Assembly (NCBI GenBank): GCA_036675345.1
Contig: JAKFFE010000033.1
Location: forward strand, 124,001-188,000
Source of the DNA: JALYOC01 sp036675345
GTDB lineage: Bacteria > Myxococcota > Myxococcia > Myxococcales > Myxococcaceae
Length of the DNA stretch: 64,000 nucleotides
Direction of reading: 5' to 3'
Part shown: positions 34,599-44,960 of the stretch, piece after piece
Layout of the letters: every line of letters starts with the position of its first letter
Position numbering within the stretch: position 1 is the first letter of the stretch
Position numbers and translations under genes: made by a program
Notes under the pieces: model-generated
What the model saw: the letters and a program-made list of their open reading frames with translations, nothing else
What the model was told of the DNA's origin: nothing
The model's database searches: none

Positions 34599-35060
34599 GT
34601 GGCCCGCAAGCAGCTCAAGCTCGACGACTTCCTCCCCTATCGGCTGTCCCTGGCCTCCAACGCGGTGAGCCAGGTGCTGGCGCGCGCCTACGAGTCCCAG
34701 CACCGGCTGAAGATGCACGAGTGGCGGGTGCTGACCGTGCTGGCGGAGGTGAAGCAGGCCTCCCAGCAGCAGCTGGTCGCGCTGACCAAGATGGACAAGG
34801 TCACCATCAGCCGGGCCGCCCGGGTGCTGGAGAAGCAGCAATTGCTGCGGCGCATCACCAGCGCCACCGACGCCCGCTCGCTTCAGCTCTCGCTCACCCC
34901 ACGCGGCTGGGACCTCTACGAGCGGGTGGTGCCCACGGTGCGCAAGCTGGAGGCGGAGGTCCTGGCCGGGGTCTCCGCCCGCGAGCTGACCGAGCTGAAG
35001 GCCACCCTGCGCAGGCTCGAGGCGGCAGCCGCCCGGGTGCTCGCCCGTCAGGTGGGCTGA
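34599..35060 (+). CDS. MarR-family transcriptional regulator
   Basis: A 153-residue winged-helix regulator: N-terminal dimerisation helix, then HEWRVLTVLAEVKQASQQQLVALTKMDKVTISRAARVLEKQQLLRR, the MarR helix-turn-helix, with the wing TSATDARSLQLSLTPRG. GTG start at 34599. It is immediately upstream of hpd on the same strand, 108 bp away, with two palindromic sites in between, so it probably controls the homogentisate genes and may respond to an aromatic intermediate. Control and ligand are inferred from position. Confidence 0.85.
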   Translation: MARKQLKLDDFLPYRLSLASNAVSQVLARAYESQHRLKMHEWRVLTVLAEVKQASQQQLVALTKMDKVTISRAARVLEKQQLLRRITSATDARSLQLSLTPRGWDLYERVVPTVRKLEAEVLAGVSARELTELKATLRRLEAAAARVLARQVG

Positions 35061-35100
35061 ACGTTCAGTCCCGCGGTGCACACCTTCACCGCGCAGAGGG

Positions 35101-35151
35101 TTGCCAAATGGTTACCAAAGATACTATCCGGTTGGTTGCAATTGCTACCAA
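35101..35151 (+). promoter_or_regulatory. hpd promoter with two MarR-like operator palindromes
   Basis: Two related imperfect palindromes flank a promoter-like TTGCCA and TACTAT (spacer 15). Site 1 is TTGCCAAATGGTTACCAA (35101-35118). Site 2 is TTGGTTGCAATTGCTACCAA (35132-35151), a 20-bp palindrome with one mismatched pair. Both end in ACCAA and share a TTG start. AAGGAG follows at 35155. They lie between the marR and hpd genes, consistent with repression by the adjacent MarR. The spacing of 15 is slightly short for sigma-70. Confidence 0.6.
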
Positions 35152-35168
35152 GTGAAGGAGCAGGACCG

Positions 35169-36239
35169 ATGAGCACCTCCGAGCAGAACCCCCTGGGGCT
35201 GGATGGCTTCGAGTTCGTGGAGTTCACCTCCCCCCAGCCGGAGAAGATGGTGGAGCTGTTCGAGCGGCTGGGCTTCACCGCCTTCTCCCAGCACCCCACC
35301 AAGCAGATCGTCCGCTTCAAGCAGGGGCGGATCAACCTGCTGGTCAACCGCGAGCCTTCGGGCCAGGCGGCCAGCTTCCGCGCGATCCACGGTCCCTCCG
35401 CCAGCGGGATGGCCTTCCGGGTGGCCAATCCCCGCCGCGCCTATGAGCTGGCGCTGGAGCGCGGCGCCAAGGCCGCGGACCCCCAGGTGGGTTCGCTGGG
35501 CGAGGGCGCGTATGTGATCGAGGGGATCGGCGGCAGCTACCTGTACCTGGTGCCGGCCCAGGGGTCGCTGTACGCGGACTGGAAGCAGCTCCCCGGCGCG
35601 GAGGAGGCGGAGGCCAGGAACTCGATGGGCCTGGATCTGCTGGACCACCTGACCCACAACGTGCGCCGCGGCGAGATGCGCACCTGGTCCGGGTTCTACA
35701 GCCGGATCTTCGGCTTCCAGGAGCAGAAGTACTTCGACATCAAGGGTCAGGCCACCGGGCTGTTCTCCCAGGCGATGATCGCCCCCGACCGGGCGATCCG
35801 GATCCCGCTCAACGAGAGCCAGGACGACAAGTCGCAGATCGAGGAGTTCATCCGCCAGTACAACGGCGAGGGGATCCAGCACCTGGCGCTGACCACCCCG
35901 GACATCTACGGCACCATCGAGAAGATGAAGCGTCGGGGGGTGGTGTTCCAGGACACCATCGACACCTACTACGAGTTGGTGGACACCCGGGTCCCCAACC
36001 ACGGCGAGGATCTGGCCCGGATGAAGGCCAACAAGATCCTGATCGACGGCTCGGTGCAGGAGGGGCTGCTGCTGCAGATCTTCACCGAGAACCTGTTCGG
36101 GCCGATCTTCTTCGAGATCATCCAGCGCAAGGGCAACGAGGGGTTCGGCAACGGGAACTTCCAGGCGCTGTTCGAGTCGATCGAGCTGGATCAGATCCGC
36201 CGCGGTGTGATCAAGGTCGACACCTCCTCCAAGAAGTAG
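35169..36239 (+). CDS. hpd: 4-hydroxyphenylpyruvate dioxygenase
   Basis: A 356-residue enzyme converting 4-hydroxyphenylpyruvate plus oxygen to homogentisate, the second step of tyrosine breakdown. The Fe(II) ligands are His160 (DHLTHN), His238 (IQHLAL) and Glu316 (FFEIIQRKGN). The C-terminal GFGNGNFQALFESIE gate helix is intact. Length matches bacterial HPPDs (about 350). AAGGAG lies 8 bp upstream of the ATG. It is followed by hmgA 19 bp later, and the MarR gene and two palindromes lie upstream. Confidence 0.96.
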   Translation: MSTSEQNPLGLDGFEFVEFTSPQPEKMVELFERLGFTAFSQHPTKQIVRFKQGRINLLVNREPSGQAASFRAIHGPSASGMAFRVANPRRAYELALERGAKAADPQVGSLGEGAYVIEGIGGSYLYLVPAQGSLYADWKQLPGAEEAEARNSMGLDLLDHLTHNVRRGEMRTWSGFYSRIFGFQEQKYFDIKGQATGLFSQAMIAPDRAIRIPLNESQDDKSQIEEFIRQYNGEGIQHLALTTPDIYGTIEKMKRRGVVFQDTIDTYYELVDTRVPNHGEDLARMKANKILIDGSVQEGLLLQIFTENLFGPIFFEIIQRKGNEGFGNGNFQALFESIELDQIRRGVIKVDTSSKK

Positions 36240-36258
36240 AGCCTCCAAGGGGCAACCG

Positions 36259-37563
36259 ATGACCGGCTACATCTCCGGGTTTGGCAACGAGGTGGCCACC
36301 GAGGCGGTGCCCGGCGCGCTGCCCGAAGGCCAGAACTCTCCGCAGCGGGTGCCGTACGGGCTGTACGCCGAGCAGTTCTCCGGGACCGCGTTCACCGCGC
36401 CCCGGAAGGAGAACCGCCGCAGCTGGCTGTACCGGCTGCGCCCCTCCGCCAGCCATCCCCCGTTCCAGGAGATCGACTCCGGGCTGCTGCGCAGCGGGCC
36501 GTTCACCGAGGCCCCCGCCACCCCCAACCGGCTGCGCTGGAGTCCGCCGGCCGCGCCCACCCGGCCCACCGATTTTCTGCAGGGGCTGGTGACCTTTGCC
36601 GGCAATGGTTCGCCGGCGGTGGGCGCGGGGATCGCCATCCACCAGTACCAGGCCAACCGGTCGATGGTGGACGCGGCCTTCTTCAGCGCCGATGGCGAGC
36701 TGCTGCTGGTCCCGCAACAGGGCCGGCTGCGGGTGGTCACCGAGCTGGGGGTGCTGTCGCTGGCGCCCGGACACCTCGGCTGCATCCCCCGCGGGGTCCG
36801 CTTCCGGGTGGAGCTGACCGAGGGCAGTGCCTCGGGCTACCTGTGCGAGAACTACGGCGCCGCGTTCCGGCTGCCGGAGCTGGGACCGATCGGCTCCAAC
36901 GGGCTGGCCAACTCCCGCGACTTCCTCACCCCGGTGGCGGCCTTCGAGGATCTGGATCGCCCCACCCGGCTGATCCAGAAGTTCCAGGGGCGGCTGTGGG
37001 AGACCACCCTCGATCACTCCCCGATGGACGTGGTGGCCTGGCACGGAAACCTCGGGCCGTACCAGTACGATCTGTCCCGCTTCAACACCGTGGGGACGGT
37101 GAGCTTCGATCACCCCGACCCCTCGATCTTCACCGTGCTCACCTCTCCCTCCGAGCTGCCGGGGGTGGCCAACTGCGACTTCGTGATCTTCCCCCCGCGC
37201 TGGATGGTGGCGGAGAAGACCTTCCGGCCGCCCTGGTTCCACCGGAACGTGATGAGCGAGTTCATGGGGCTGGTGAAGGGCACCTACGACGCCAAGGAGG
37301 GCGGCGGGTTCCCGCCCGGCGGAGCGTCGTTGCACAACTGCATGAACGGCCACGGGCCGGACAAGGCCAGCTACGAGAAGGCGGTGGCCGCCGAGCTGGC
37401 GCCCCACAAGCTCGTGGACACCCTGGCCTTCATGTTCGAGAGCCGCTGGGTGCTGGCCCCCACCCGCTTCGCGCTGGAGTCCCCGGCGATGCAGCTGGAC
37501 TACGACGCTTGCTGGGCGGACTTCGTGAAGGCCCAGGTCCCCGTTCCCGGGAAGAGCGCCTGA
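36259..37563 (+). CDS. hmgA: Homogentisate 1,2-dioxygenase
   Basis: A 434-residue cupin-fold iron enzyme that opens the ring of homogentisate to maleylacetoacetate. Expected Fe ligands map to His328 (FHRNVMSEFMG), Glu334 in the same motif, and His365 (GHGPD). N terminus begins with GYISGFGNEVATEA, the usual HGD start. Full length for the bacterial family. The stop overlaps the next start (TGATG at 37561-37565), so the Rieske protein is translated with it. Confidence 0.95.
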   Translation: MTGYISGFGNEVATEAVPGALPEGQNSPQRVPYGLYAEQFSGTAFTAPRKENRRSWLYRLRPSASHPPFQEIDSGLLRSGPFTEAPATPNRLRWSPPAAPTRPTDFLQGLVTFAGNGSPAVGAGIAIHQYQANRSMVDAAFFSADGELLLVPQQGRLRVVTELGVLSLAPGHLGCIPRGVRFRVELTEGSASGYLCENYGAAFRLPELGPIGSNGLANSRDFLTPVAAFEDLDRPTRLIQKFQGRLWETTLDHSPMDVVAWHGNLGPYQYDLSRFNTVGTVSFDHPDPSIFTVLTSPSELPGVANCDFVIFPPRWMVAEKTFRPPWFHRNVMSEFMGLVKGTYDAKEGGGFPPGGASLHNCMNGHGPDKASYEKAVAAELAPHKLVDTLAFMFESRWVLAPTRFALESPAMQLDYDACWADFVKAQVPVPGKSA

Positions 37564-37925
37564 TGGAGCCCCGCGCTCGCGTCTTCCAGACGCCGGCCGG
37601 AGTGGCGCTGTGCCTGTTGAGCGACCTGGCCGATCCCGGCGCGCGGAACTTCGTGCTGGAGATCGACCAGGCCTACTTCCACGGCTTCGTGGTCCGTCAG
37701 GGAGACCGGGTGCACGGGTACGTGGATCGCTGTCCCCACCAGGGTCTGCCGCTGGCCCAGAAGCTGGACGGCTACCTCACCCCGGATCGCACCCTGATCG
37801 GCTGCTCCTGGCACGGGGCCCTGTTCCGGATCGAAGACGGGGCCTGCGTGGGCGGTCCCTGCGCCGGCGCCGCCCTCACCCCCTGGCCGCTGGCGGTGGA
37901 CCGCGGCGTGGTCCGCACCGGCTGA
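37563..37925 (+). CDS. Rieske [2Fe-2S] ferredoxin-like protein
   Basis: A 120-residue protein that is mostly a Rieske domain: Cys57-x-His59 (CPHQGLPLA) and Cys81-xx-His84 (CSWHGALF), the cluster ligands. It overlaps hmgA by one base. Rieske ferredoxins usually feed electrons to an oxygenase or nitrite reductase; HPPD and HGD need no external electron donor, so its role in this operon is unclear (perhaps protecting or supplying iron, or serving a separate oxygenase). A REP-like palindrome begins at its stop codon. Confidence 0.88.
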   Translation: MEPRARVFQTPAGVALCLLSDLADPGARNFVLEIDQAYFHGFVVRQGDRVHGYVDRCPHQGLPLAQKLDGYLTPDRTLIGCSWHGALFRIEDGACVGGPCAGAALTPWPLAVDRGVVRTG

Positions 37926-37985
37926 AAAAGGGGACAGGCTGCATTATCAACGCGCTGCGTCAGTAATGCAGCCTGTCCCCTTTTT
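37925..37985. repeat. REP-like palindrome (full copy), possible bidirectional terminator
   Basis: Arms of 22 bp pair perfectly: left 37925-37946 starts AAAAAGGGGACAGGCTGC, right 37964-37985 ends GCAGCCTGTCCCC plus TTTTT. The 17-base loop contains ACGC/GCGT. The A-run and T-run at the two ends would give U-tailed hairpins in both directions. The same sequence family occurs at 50965 and, truncated, at 12771. Confidence 0.85.
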
Positions 37986-38113
37986 GTACCCGGCAGTACG
38001 CCCCATGTCCGGTCCGGTTCAAACGACTTGGACCAACCGCGCGGAATGAGGGAGATCAAGTCCGGCAGGCGGTTTGCTCTCTGCGGAGACATACTTCCCG
38101 CTTCGAGGTTCCG

Positions 38114-38584
38114 ATGCGCGCTGCCCTCCTGATCCTGGCCTCCTTCGCCCTCTCCGGCCTCGCCGGGGCGCGTGAACCGGTCGCACCGCAGGCTGCCGCC
38201 CCGGCCACCCCCGTCTCCGCCGAGGTCCAGGCGCAGGTGCTCCAGGCGCTGGAGGAGGAGGTCCAGCTGCCGGCCACCCCTCCGTCCCTTCCCGACCAGG
38301 CGTCGGACCGGGCCCGCGAGGTCCACCAGACCACCGCGTTTGGCAAGAAGGGTCAGCAGGCGCGCGACGAGGCGGCCAACGCCGCCCGCGACCAGGCCAG
38401 GGCCCGCGGCCTGGCGCGTGCCCGCGAGGCCTCCTCCCCCTCCAACGGGCACGCGGATCGCGGGCTGGACCAGGCCGGCGCCGCCCAGGGAAACGCGGAC
38501 GGCAACCGCGCCGCCGACCGGGCTCGCTCGGAAGAAGCCCGGGGCAACGGACCGGAGGAGCTGCCTCGCCCCAAGGGCCGCTGA
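38114..38584 (+). CDS. Secreted Ala/Arg-rich unknown protein
   Basis: A 156-residue exported protein with signal peptide MRAALLILASFALSGLAGA. The rest is low-complexity, rich in Ala, Arg, Asp, Gln and Pro, with no predicted catalytic motif and probably largely helical or disordered. I do not recognise a family. It is transcribed with the two following TPR-type genes (38663 and 39244), or independently; a 78-bp gap separates it from the next gene. Confidence 0.5.
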   Translation: MRAALLILASFALSGLAGAREPVAPQAAAPATPVSAEVQAQVLQALEEEVQLPATPPSLPDQASDRAREVHQTTAFGKKGQQARDEAANAARDQARARGLARAREASSPSNGHADRGLDQAGAAQGNADGNRAADRARSEEARGNGPEELPRPKGR

Positions 38585-38662
38585 GCGCTGGACCGGGCCC
38601 TCTCTTGGGCTCTTTGAAAAAGTGGCTTCTCCCCGTATCCGGCGTGGCATCTTGCGCTTCCC

Positions 38663-39247
38663 GTGAAGCCGTTCGCGCTCCTGCTCGCGCTTCTGCTCTC
38701 TGCGCCTGCCGCGCAGGCCGCCGAAGATGCCAACGCCCATCTGTTGGCAGGCGCACGGGCGTTTCGCGCCCACGACTACGATCGGTCGATGGTGGAGTTC
38801 CGGGTGGCGCTGACCCTGGGCGCCGGGCCCCAGGCCCGCTGGTACCTGGCCGCGGCCCTGCAGAAGACCGGTCGCACCGATGAGGCGCTGGCCGAGTTCC
38901 TCCGCGCCGAGCAGGAGGCCCCCGCCTCCCGCGACGCGGTGCTGACCTGGTACGAGGCGGTGGCCAGCCACGAGGCCCGCCTCTACGCCCGGGCGGATCG
39001 ACTGCTGGCCTCCATCCAGCGCGCGGGTCCCAAGCTGCAGGAGCAGATCACCCAGCTGCGGACCCAGCTGGCGCCGCTGCTCTCCTCGCCGGCCACCCCC
39101 GGGGTGCTGGAGTGGTATCTGCAGCGCGGCCGCACCCGCGAACCGGCGACCGTGGCCGCGCTGTACCTGGAGGAGGCGCGCGGGCTGTCCGCCCGCGCGA
39201 CGCCCGACGCGGGGACCCCGGCGGTGAAGGGATCGATGCCGCGATGA
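38663..39247 (+). CDS. Exported TPR-like protein
   Basis: A 194-residue protein with signal peptide 1-19 (AQA-A) and TPR-like helices (HLLAGARAFRAHDYDRSMVEFRVALTLG; RWYLAAALQKTGRTDEALAEFLRAEQEAP). GTG start. Its TGA overlaps the next ATG in an ATGA arrangement, so it is translated together with the TPR/beta-barrel protein and is probably its periplasmic partner. Confidence 0.65.
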   Translation: MKPFALLLALLLSAPAAQAAEDANAHLLAGARAFRAHDYDRSMVEFRVALTLGAGPQARWYLAAALQKTGRTDEALAEFLRAEQEAPASRDAVLTWYEAVASHEARLYARADRLLASIQRAGPKLQEQITQLRTQLAPLLSSPATPGVLEWYLQRGRTREPATVAALYLEEARGLSARATPDAGTPAVKGSMPR

Positions 39248-40644
39248 GCCCCGCGGTGCTGTTGCTCTCGGTGCTGCTGGCCAGCGATCCCTGCGATCCC
39301 GGTCCGCCCCTGCCCGCGGACCGGGTCAGCGCCCAGGCCTACCTGGCGGTGGCCGAGGAGGAGCTGGCCCGCGGCCAGCCGGAGGCGGCGCGACTGGCCC
39401 TGCGGGAGGCGGTGCGGCGGGACCCGGCCGATCCCCGGCTGCAGCAGGCGTGGCGCAACGTCTGTGCGGAACCTCCCGGGGAGGAGGAGGGGATGGCCCA
39501 GCTCCAGGCGGGGGATTGCCGCGCGGCGATCCGCTCCTTCGCGCATGCGCGTCGGCAGGGGCCCCGCCCCTCGCTGGCCCTGCTGCAGGGGGTCTGTCAC
39601 TACGAGCTGGGAGAGGACGCCGAGGCGCGGGTGGCCCTCACCGAGGCCCTGGGTTCACCGGCGGAGGCGGAGACCGCCTCGCTGTACCTGGGCCTGGTGG
39701 CGATCCGGGAGGGCCGGGCGGAGGAGGCCCGGGCCGCGCTGGTCACCGCCGCCGCCAGCAGCGATCCGGGGACCGCGGAGGCGGCCCGCACCCTCTCCCG
39801 CGCCAGCCGCCAGGCGGCCCGGCTGGCGATCACCGCCGGGCTGGAGTTGGGGCATGACTCCAACGCCTATCTGCTCCCGGATCGCTCGGGCGATTCCGGC
39901 TTTCCCGATCAGCCGGTGGCGCTGAGCCTCTCGGCGGTGCTGCGGCCCCTGGGACCCAGCGGCCCCTTCGTCCACGGCAACCTGCTGTACCGGGACCTGC
40001 GGCTGACCCAGGTGTTCGACCTGCTCCACGGAGAGGTGGCCGCCGGCTGGCAGTGGGGCCGCGGGGGACGCTTCCTGCGCGCCCAGGCGGCGGTGGACCT
40101 GATGCAGCTGGGCCAGGTCCCCTACGCCCAGGGGTACCGGGGGGACCTGGGCGCCGCCTACGGCTGGGGCCCGCTGGCCCTGTGGGTCAACTACTCCGCC
40201 CGGCTGGAGCAGGTCTGGGTGCAGCGCTACCGGGGCTACGCCGGCCTCACCCACCTGGGGGCGCTGTTCGGCCAGTGGTGGTGGGGAAGCACCGGGCTGG
40301 GGCTGGGCTATCGGCTAGAGCGCAACCAGGCCGACGGCGCGGAGCTGCGCCACACCGAGCACGGGCCGCGGCTGGAGCTGCGCCTGGGAGCGGGCCAGGG
40401 CCGCCGGCTGGTGCTGGGAGGGGGAGCGCTGATGCGCGACTACGACCAGGCGGACTCCCAGCTGGGCGCACGGCGGGTGGATCTCCTGTGGGAGGCCGCC
40501 GCCGCCGCGGAGTTGGAGCTGACCTCCGCCTGGCAGGTGCAGCTGGGGTTGTCCGGACAGAGGGCGTTCTCCAACCTGGAGGACTTCTCCTACGCGCGCT
40601 GGTTCGCCACCGTGGGGCTGAGCGGGACGGTGGTTCCTTGGTGA
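39244..40644 (+). CDS. TPR plus beta-barrel outer-membrane protein
   Basis: A 466-residue protein. Residues 25-190 form TPR-like helices (AQAYLAVAEEELARGQPEAARLAL, LQGVCHYELGEDAEARVALTEAL). From about 200, starting ITAGLELGHDSNAYLLPD, the sequence becomes alternating hydrophobic strands ending in aromatic residues (terminal VVPW), the pattern of an outer-membrane beta-barrel. The layout, periplasmic TPRs then barrel, is like Slam-type and exopolysaccharide-associated porins; secretion or surface-display function is inferred. It overlaps the preceding TPR gene by ATGA. Confidence 0.65.
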   Translation: MSPAVLLLSVLLASDPCDPGPPLPADRVSAQAYLAVAEEELARGQPEAARLALREAVRRDPADPRLQQAWRNVCAEPPGEEEGMAQLQAGDCRAAIRSFAHARRQGPRPSLALLQGVCHYELGEDAEARVALTEALGSPAEAETASLYLGLVAIREGRAEEARAALVTAAASSDPGTAEAARTLSRASRQAARLAITAGLELGHDSNAYLLPDRSGDSGFPDQPVALSLSAVLRPLGPSGPFVHGNLLYRDLRLTQVFDLLHGEVAAGWQWGRGGRFLRAQAAVDLMQLGQVPYAQGYRGDLGAAYGWGPLALWVNYSARLEQVWVQRYRGYAGLTHLGALFGQWWWGSTGLGLGYRLERNQADGAELRHTEHGPRLELRLGAGQGRRLVLGGGALMRDYDQADSQLGARRVDLLWEAAAAAELELTSAWQVQLGLSGQRAFSNLEDFSYARWFATVGLSGTVVPW

Positions 40645-40684
40645 GATCCCACGCTGCTGCCGCCGCGCGCCGGGAGGGACGGTG

Positions 40685-41922
<1,238 letters not shown>

Positions 41923-41926
<4 letters not shown>

Positions 41927-43269
41927 CCATGGCGCAGGTACTGGTGGTGGACGATGAGCCCAAGCTGGGGCGGGTGGTGAAGGAGGCGCTGGAGCTGGAC
42001 CGGCACCAGGTCACCCGCTGCCAGGGCGGACGCCAGGCGCTGGTGGAGCTGGCGGCGCGGCGCTTCGAGGTGGTGATCACCGATCTGAAGATGCCGGAGG
42101 TGGACGGGCTGGATGTGTTGAGGGAGGCGAAGAAGCAGCGCCCCTCGCCGGAGGTGATCGTGATGACCGCCTACGGCACCGCGGAGAGCGCGGTGAACGC
42201 GATGAAGTCCGGCGCCGCCGACTACCTGGTCAAACCCTTCGCCCTGGACGAGCTGCGGCTGCGGGTGCGGCGGCTGGCCCAGTCCAAGGAGAGCGAGGAG
42301 AAGAGCACCCGCTTCGCCGAGCGGCTCCGCCCGGACCTGGTGGCGGAGAGCCCGGGGATGCGCAAGGTGCTGGAAGCGGCCCGCCAGGTGGCCGCCACCG
42401 ACGCCACGGTGCTGCTGCTGGGGGAGAGCGGCACCGGCAAGAGCCAGGTGGCCCGCTTCATCCACTACGAGAGCCAGCGCGCCGCGCTGCCGTTCGTGGA
42501 GGTCCACTGCGCCGCGCTGCCGGAGACCCTGCTGGAGAGCGAGCTGTTCGGGCACGAGAAGGGGGCCTTCACCGGGGCGGACCAGCGCAAGCAGGGGCAC
42601 CTCTCCAGCGCCGAGCGGGGCACCCTGTTCCTGGACGAGATCGGCGAGGTGACCCACGCCACCCAGGTGAAGCTGCTGCGCTTCCTGCAGGACCGGGAGT
42701 TCGTGCCCCTGGGCTCCACCGAGCCGCGCCGGGTGGACGCGCGGGTGATCGCCGCCACCAACCGCGACCTGGCCGCGGCGGTGAAGGAGGGGACCTTCCG
42801 GGAGGACTTCTTCTACCGGCTCAACGTGTTCGCCATCCACGTCCCCGCCCTGCGCGAGCGGCGGGAGGACATCCTGCCCATCGCCGACCGCTTCCTGGCC
42901 CGCAGGGGTCTGCCGCCGGGGAAGCTGTCGCCCGAGGCGCGGGGGCTGCTGGCCTCGCGCAACTGGTCGGGGAACGTGCGGGAGCTGGAGAACGCTCTGG
43001 AGCGCGGGCTGATCCTGGCCGGCGAGCACGAGGTCCAGCCGCTGCACCTGGAGGTCCAGGGGGCCCACTCCGCGGGAGGAAGGGACCCAGGAGAGCTGCT
43101 GGTGGACGGCTTCAACCTGGACGGCTTCAACCTCTCGCTGATCCACGCCGCCATCGCCCGGGCGGGAGGCAACAAGACCGCCGCCGCCAAGATGCTGGGC
43201 GTCACCCGCCGCCGCCTCTACTCCCTGCTGGAGAGCCTGGGCGAGAAGACCGCCAGCGAAGAACCCTGA
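41923..43269 (+). CDS. Sigma-54-dependent response regulator (NtrC family), gene 1
   Basis: A 448-residue activator: receiver domain with Asp54 (VITDLKMPEVDG), AAA+ domain with Walker A GESGTGKS at 167-174, the sigma-54-contacting GAFTGA motif at 214-219, Walker B LFLDEIGE, and a Fis-type helix-turn-helix (NKTAAAKMLGVTRRRLYSLLESL) at the end. It is intact and should activate sigma-54 promoters upon phosphorylation by the kinase encoded just upstream (ATGA overlap). The linker has a short duplicated GFNLDGFNL segment. Targets unknown. Confidence 0.92.
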
Positions 43270-43273
43270 CGCG

Positions 43274-43915
43274 TTACTCGGCGTCGGGCTGCTTGGAGGG
43301 CTGGGCCGCGTCGAAGGCGGGGAGGGCCTCGCAGGCCTTCTCCACCCTCAGGGCGGTGGGGAAGAGGGAGACGTCCACCCCGAAGCGACGGGCGTTGGCC
43401 AGCTGCGGAATCAGACAGGCGTCGGCCAGCGAGACCTGATCTCCCACCGCGTACTTGCCGGCGGTGCCGGTGAGCACCGCCTCCACCGCGGTCATCCCCC
43501 GGGCGATCCAGTGCCGGGCCCACGCTTGATCATCGGCCTTCACCTCCGCCTTGAGGTGCTTGAGCACGCTGAGGTTCTGCAGCGGCTGGATCCCCGAGTT
43601 GATCATCTCCGCCACCATCCGGGCCTGCGCCTTCCGATACGGATCGGCAGGGAGGATCGGCCGCTCCGGAAAGCGCTCCTCCAGGAACTCGATGATCGGC
43701 AGCGACTGCGCCAGCCGCCGCACCTGCCCCTCCTCCTCCCACTCCAGCAGGGGGACGGTGCGCATCGGGTTCAGGCCGCGGTACCAGTCGCTGTTCTGGA
43801 CCCCGCCCTCCTTCACCAGGTGCACCGGCTGGTACTCATGGGGGATCGCCTTGTGGTTCAACACCACCCGCACCCGCCAGGTGGCGCTGCTGCGGAAGTA
43901 GCCGTAGAGCTTCAT
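43274..43915 (-). CDS. maiA: Maleylacetoacetate isomerase (zeta-class GST)
   Basis: A 213-residue glutathione transferase-like protein: thioredoxin-fold N domain with SSATWRVRVVLNHKAI, the zeta-class signature, where the usual SSCSWRVR has Ala for Cys; the catalytic Ser is retained. C domain includes SLADACLIPQLANARRFGVDV. It isomerises maleylacetoacetate to fumarylacetoacetate. It begins directly after the stop of fah with zero spacing and completes the homogentisate pathway begun by hpd-hmgA on the other strand. Confidence 0.9.
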   Translation of the reverse strand: MKLYGYFRSSATWRVRVVLNHKAIPHEYQPVHLVKEGGVQNSDWYRGLNPMRTVPLLEWEEEGQVRRLAQSLPIIEFLEERFPERPILPADPYRKAQARMVAEMINSGIQPLQNLSVLKHLKAEVKADDQAWARHWIARGMTAVEAVLTGTAGKYAVGDQVSLADACLIPQLANARRFGVDVSLFPTALRVEKACEALPAFDAAQPSKQPDAE

Positions 43916-44893
43916 CTACCGACCCACCACCTTCTGGGAGATCTTCCCGAACACGCTGCGCCCCTGCTCGTCCAGGGCCTCGATCTCCACCCGGTCCCCG
44001 TACTGGAGGAAGGGGGTCTGGGGCCCGCCCTGCTCGATGGTCTCGATCATCCGCTGCTCGGCCAGGCAGGAGATCCCCCGGGCGCGATCGTGGTTGGACA
44101 CGGTGCCGCTGCCCAGCACGGTCCCGGCGGTGAACCCGCGGGTCTTGGCGATGTGCGCCAGCAGGTCGAAGAAGGAGAAGTGCATCTCCGGACCGGCGTC
44201 GGTGTCCCCCACCAGCTTGCCGTTGAGGGTGGTCCGCACCCGCATGTGCAGCCGGCCGTTCTTCCACTTCTCCCCCAGCGAGTCGGGGGTGACCGCCAGC
44301 GGGGAGAAGGCGGTGGACGGCTTGCCCTGGAAGAAGCCGAAGCCCTTGGCCAGCTCGGCGGGGATCAGGTTCCGCAAGGAGACGTCGTTGGCCAGCATCA
44401 CCAGCCGCACGTGCTTCTCCCCCTCCTCCTTCCGGGTCCCCTGGGGAACGTCGCCCAGGACAACGCACACCTCGGACTCGAAGTCGCCGCCCCAGGCCGG
44501 GTCCTCCAGGTACAGGTCCTCGGTGGGGGCCAGGAAGATCCCGCTGCCGCCCTGGTACACCAGCGGGTCGGACTCCAGGGTGGGGGGAGGCTCGGCGTTG
44601 CGGGCCTTGCGGACCAGGCGCACGTGGTTGAGGAAGGCCGACCCGTCCACCCACTCGTAGGCGCGGGGCAGCGGGGAGAGCAGCTGGGCGAAGTCCAGCG
44701 GCTGGCCGGGCAGCTGACCTGCGTCTAGCTGGCGGGAGAGCGCCTGCAGCCGCGGTTCGGCCCGGGCCCAGTCGTCCAGGGCCGCCTGGAGGGTGGGTGC
44801 GACCTCGGTTCCGGGGGTACAGCGGGCATTGTCCGCGGAGACGACCAACAGCTTTCCGTCCCGGGTTCCATCACGGAGGGTGGCGAGCTTCAT
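43916..44893 (-). CDS. fahA: Fumarylacetoacetate hydrolase
   Basis: A 325-residue FAH-family enzyme that cleaves fumarylacetoacetate to fumarate and acetoacetate. Conserved parts include LNHVRLVRKARNAE, DFESEVCVVLGDV (acidic metal ligands), LANDVSLRNL, KPSTAFSPLAV and TVLGSGTVSNHDRARGISCLAEQRMIE. ATG at 44891-44893. The next gene on the same strand is maiA with no gap, so the two form an operon separate from hpd-hmgA by about 5.3 kb. Confidence 0.92.
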   Translation of the reverse strand: MKLATLRDGTRDGKLLVVSADNARCTPGTEVAPTLQAALDDWARAEPRLQALSRQLDAGQLPGQPLDFAQLLSPLPRAYEWVDGSAFLNHVRLVRKARNAEPPPTLESDPLVYQGGSGIFLAPTEDLYLEDPAWGGDFESEVCVVLGDVPQGTRKEEGEKHVRLVMLANDVSLRNLIPAELAKGFGFFQGKPSTAFSPLAVTPDSLGEKWKNGRLHMRVRTTLNGKLVGDTDAGPEMHFSFFDLLAHIAKTRGFTAGTVLGSGTVSNHDRARGISCLAEQRMIETIEQGGPQTPFLQYGDRVEIEALDEQGRSVFGKISQKVVGR

Positions 44894-44960
44894 GCCGCGT
44901 TTTGACCACGGCCCCCGCCCCTGTCAATGCCCGCCTCCGCCCGCTAGCATCCCAGCCGAC

